Position numbers and translations under genes: made by a program. This document shows, in pieces, positions 7,090 to 9,182 of a DNA stretch of 9,182 bases. Within the stretch, counting starts at the first letter, position 1; every line of letters starts with the position of its first letter. The stretch is from positions 1 through 9,182 of the forward strand of contig RFQN01000046.1 in the NCBI GenBank assembly GCA_009924965.1. Reading direction: 5' to 3'. The stretch comes from Verrucomicrobiota bacterium (GTDB lineage Bacteria; Verrucomicrobiota; Verrucomicrobiia; Opitutales; UBA953). Below the pieces are notes generated by a model. It was not told the origin of the DNA. It saw nothing but the letters and a program-made list of their open reading frames with translations, and did not search any database.

Positions 7090-7115
7090 CTTCCAAAGTC
7101 GACCACTCACTTTTC

Positions 7116-8396
7116 ATGGCTGTCGAAGTCAAAATCCCCCCCATGGGAGAATCCATTACCGGAGGTCTCCTTGCATCTTGGACCGTTAAGAGCGGCGACG
7201 CTGTCCGAAAAGGTCAGCCTCTGTTCTCTTATGAGACCGACAAGGTCACGTCCGAAGGCACGGCGGAGGTCGACGGCTGCATCACTATCACGGTCCCCGC
7301 GGGCACCGAAGTCTTGGTCGGGCAAGTAATTGCGACAATCGAAGCGGGCGCTGCAGGTGCCGCGCCGACCCCTGCCGCAGCTCCCGCCGCTACCGCCAAA
7401 GCGGAACCCGCTAAGCCTGCCGCAGCCCCGGCGCCTGCGCCCAAGGCCGCCCCAGTGTTGGTTAAGTCTGGCGCCGCCGCCGAAATCTCTCCCGCGGTGC
7501 GCCGCATCGCTGCTGAGACCGGCCTTAACCCCGCTTCCATCCAGGGCACCGGTAAAGCCGGCCGCGTCACTAAGGGTGACATGCTGGCCGCCCTCGACGG
7601 CAAGACGCCGATCATGGCCGTCGCGCCGGCTACGACCAGCCCTGCTCCGAGCGCTCCCGCTGCCGCCACCGCCCCGGCGGCCATCCCTTCCCGCGAAGGC
7701 CGTACGACGCGCAAGCGCATGTCGCCGCTGCGTCGCAAGATCGCCGAACGCCTCGTCCAAGCCAAGTCCGAGACCGCGATGCTCACGACCTTCAACGAGG
7801 TCAACATGGCTCCGGTCATGGAATTGCGCAAACGCCACGGTGAAGAATTCCTCAAGAAATACGGGGTCAAACTCGGCTTCATGTCTTTCTTCGTGAAGGC
7901 CGCGGTGCAGGCCCTCAAGGACGTCCGTGCGGTCAACGCCCAGCTCGACGGCGAAGACATCGTCGAAAATAATTTCTACGACATCGGCGTGGCCGTCGGC
8001 ACCGACAAGGGCCTGATGGTCCCCGTCGTCCGCGACTGCGACGAGCTCAGCTTCGCGGGCATCGAGAAGGCCATCACCGACTTCGGCAAACGCGCCCGCG
8101 ACGGCAAGATCCAGCTGCCTGAACTCCAGGGCGGCGTCTTCACCATCTCCAACGGCGGCATCTACGGCTCGATGCTCTCGACGCCGATCCTCAACCACCC
8201 GCAGGCGGCCATCATGGGCCTCCACAACATCGTCGAGCGCCCGGTCGCCGAAAACGGCCAGGTCGTCATCCGCCCGATCATGTACCTCGCGCTTTCGTAT
8301 GACCACCGCATCATCGACGGCAAGGAAGCCGTGACGTTCCTCGTCAAGGTGCGCCAGTACATCGAAGAGCCCCACACCCTGCTCTTCGGAGCCTAA
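7116..8396 (+). CDS. sucB: 2-oxoglutarate dehydrogenase E2 component, dihydrolipoyllysine succinyltransferase
   Basis: E2, the structural core of the complex; it accepts the succinyl group on a lipoyl lysine and transfers it to CoA. The protein has 426 residues, normal for SucB. Domains in order: one lipoyl domain (1-77) with the lipoylated lysine K43 in YETDKVTSE; an Ala/Pro linker (78-118); the peripheral subunit-binding domain (about 124-157, [14 protein letters not shown] to KGDML) that holds E3 or E1; a second Ala/Pro linker (166-195); and the catalytic domain (198-426) with [12 protein letters not shown], giving catalytic H397 and D401. Valine after the lipoyl lysine and the [14 protein letters not shown] segment fit the 2-oxoglutarate rather than the pyruvate enzyme, as does position after sucA. 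The ATG at 7116 gives the canonical [14 protein letters not shown] start; an in-frame TTG at 7071 would add 15 unconserved residues. No Shine-Dalgarno site is visible; CACTCACTTTTC directly precedes the start. Confidence 0.98.
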   Translation: MAVEVKIPPMGESITGGLLASWTVKSGDAVRKGQPLFSYETDKVTSEGTAEVDGCITITVPAGTEVLVGQVIATIEAGAAGAAPTPAAAPAATAKAEPAKPAAAPAPAPKAAPVLVKSGAAAEISPAVRRIAAETGLNPASIQGTGKAGRVTKGDMLAALDGKTPIMAVAPATTSPAPSAPAAATAPAAIPSREGRTTRKRMSPLRRKIAERLVQAKSETAMLTTFNEVNMAPVMELRKRHGEEFLKKYGVKLGFMSFFVKAAVQALKDVRAVNAQLDGEDIVENNFYDIGVAVGTDKGLMVPVVRDCDELSFAGIEKAITDFGKRARDGKIQLPELQGGVFTISNGGIYGSMLSTPILNHPQAAIMGLHNIVERPVAENGQVVIRPIMYLALSYDHRIIDGKEAVTFLVKVRQYIEEPHTLLFGA

Positions 8397-8415
8397 TCCC
8401 TTTTCCTACACCTCA

Positions 8416-9182
8416 ATGTCTCAACTCGATCTCGTTGTCATCGGCTCCGGCCCCGGCGGTTATGTCGCCGCCATCAAGGCCGCCCAGCTCGGCCTGAAGG
8501 TAGCCCTCGTCGAAAAGGACCCCGTCCTCGGCGGCACCTGCCTCAACGTCGGCTGCATTCCCTCCAAGGCCCTCCTCCATTCCACCGAAGTCTTCCATCA
8601 GGTCGCGCACGGCAAGAAGCACGGCCTCGTCGGCGGCGAGAAGGTCACCTTCGACGTCACCGCCATGATGACCAACAAGGAGAAGGTCGTCGCCCAGCTC
8701 AACCAAGGCGTGAAGTTCCTCGTCTCCAAGCGCGGCATCGAAATTGTGCAAGGCCTCGGCCGCCTCGACAAGCAGCCCGGCAAGGTGCTCGTCCGCAGCA
8801 CCGCCGGTGAACGCACGCTCGAGACCAAGAACATCATCATCGCGACGGGCTCCTCCATCGTCGAGTTGCCCTTCATGAAGTTTGACGGCGAGACCGTCAT
8901 TTCGTCCGACCACGGCATCGCCCTCAAGAACGTCCCCGAGAAGATGGTCGTCGTCGGTTCCGGTGCGATCGGTCTGGAGCTCGGCTCCGTCTGGGCCCGC
9001 CTCGGCGCCCAGGTCACCGTCGTCGAAATGCTGCCCTCCATCGGGGGCCCGGCCTACGACGCCGATGTCGCCAAGGTCGCTCAGCAGGCTTTTGAGAAGC
9101 AAGGCATCAAGTTCGAGCTCGGCGCCAAGGTCACGGGCGTGAAGAAGAGCGCGGCCGGCACGGCCCTCACGGCCGAACGCGA
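8416..9182 (+). CDS. lpdA: Dihydrolipoyl dehydrogenase (E3), N-terminal 255 residues, cut by the window edge
   Basis: E3 reoxidises the dihydrolipoyl arm of SucB through FAD and passes electrons to NAD+. The frame stays open from ATG 8416 to the end of the window, about half of the usual 460-470 residues. The FAD-binding Rossmann motif GSGPGG is at 10-15, preceded by DLVVI. The redox-active disulphide is C42/C47 in GGTCLNVGCIPSKAL, the signature of lipoamide dehydrogenases. The IIIATGS segment (140-146) is the usual second FAD motif, and the NAD-binding motif GSGAIG (181-186) leads into LELGSVWARLGAQVTVVE. The dimerisation domain with the catalytic HxxxxE pair lies outside the window. The gene follows sucB by 19 bp and so is almost surely co-transcribed, making it the E3 for this complex, though it may also serve pyruvate dehydrogenase. 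The gap is pyrimidine-rich (CCCTTTTCCTACACCTC) and has no Shine-Dalgarno sequence. Confidence 0.97.
   Translation, partial: MSQLDLVVIGSGPGGYVAAIKAAQLGLKVALVEKDPVLGGTCLNVGCIPSKALLHSTEVFHQVAHGKKHGLVGGEKVTFDVTAMMTNKEKVVAQLNQGVKFLVSKRGIEIVQGLGRLDKQPGKVLVRSTAGERTLETKNIIIATGSSIVELPFMKFDGETVISSDHGIALKNVPEKMVVVGSGAIGLELGSVWARLGAQVTVVEMLPSIGGPAYDADVAKVAQQAFEKQGIKFELGAKVTGVKKSAAGTALTAER

Noticed and set aside
7071..7115. TTG at 7071 as the start of sucB
   Set aside because: It adds 15 residues not typical of E2 proteins, and [14 protein letters not shown] from ATG 7116 is the standard N-terminus. The extension also overlaps the GC-rich hairpin.
7107..8375. A 422-codon open frame antisense to sucB
   Set aside because: Shadow of sucB; its Gly/Ser/Arg-rich middle is just the reverse of the Ala/Pro linkers.
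1..9182. Mobile elements, CRISPR arrays, tRNA or rRNA genes, toxin-antitoxin or defence genes
   Set aside because: I saw no transposase motifs, terminal repeats, repeat-spacer pattern or RNA gene signatures; coding sequence covers nearly all of the window and base composition looks even across genes.

Overview
This is a stretch of GC-rich bacterial chromosome (clearly above 60% G+C by eye, with most codons ending in C or G) carrying conserved housekeeping genes. I see no mobile elements, CRISPR arrays or RNA genes. My best guess for the organism is Verrucomicrobiota, perhaps Opitutae. The basis is weak: the general look of the proteins, a SNF2-type helicase beside the 2-oxoglutarate dehydrogenase genes, and start codons without Shine-Dalgarno sequences. 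A 16S or marker-gene match would be needed to settle it.

Layout from left to right. (1) The window opens inside the last 59 codons of a plus-strand gene that looks like rsmA/ksgA, the 16S rRNA dimethyladenosine transferase. (2) After 48 bp comes rimO, the methylthiotransferase of ribosomal protein S12, so the two form a small 30S-modification pair. (3) A large SNF2/SWI2-family ATPase runs on the minus strand. Its stop codon is one base from the rimO stop, so the two genes converge with no room for a terminator. (4) A divergent intergenic region of about 131 bp separates the SNF2 gene from the next operon. It holds a candidate minus-strand promoter and three copies of AGACCC (one inverted) spaced about two helical turns apart. 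(5) The 2-oxoglutarate dehydrogenase complex follows as a plus-strand operon: sucA (E1), a structured 136-bp gap, sucB (E2), a 19-bp gap, and lpdA (E3), which the right edge cuts after 255 codons.

The last three genes encode one complex. SucA decarboxylates 2-oxoglutarate with thiamine diphosphate. SucB carries the succinyl group on its lipoyl lysine and transfers it to CoA. LpdA reoxidises the dihydrolipoyl arm with NAD+. All expected catalytic motifs visible in the window are intact.

I found no undescribed defence, mobile or biosynthetic system. The items most worth a second look are non-coding: mutually exclusive RNA hairpins between sucA and sucB, the AGACCC repeats upstream of sucA, and the consistent lack of Shine-Dalgarno sites. 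At the protein level, the SNF2 protein has an N-terminus that resembles a SWIM domain without its zinc ligands.
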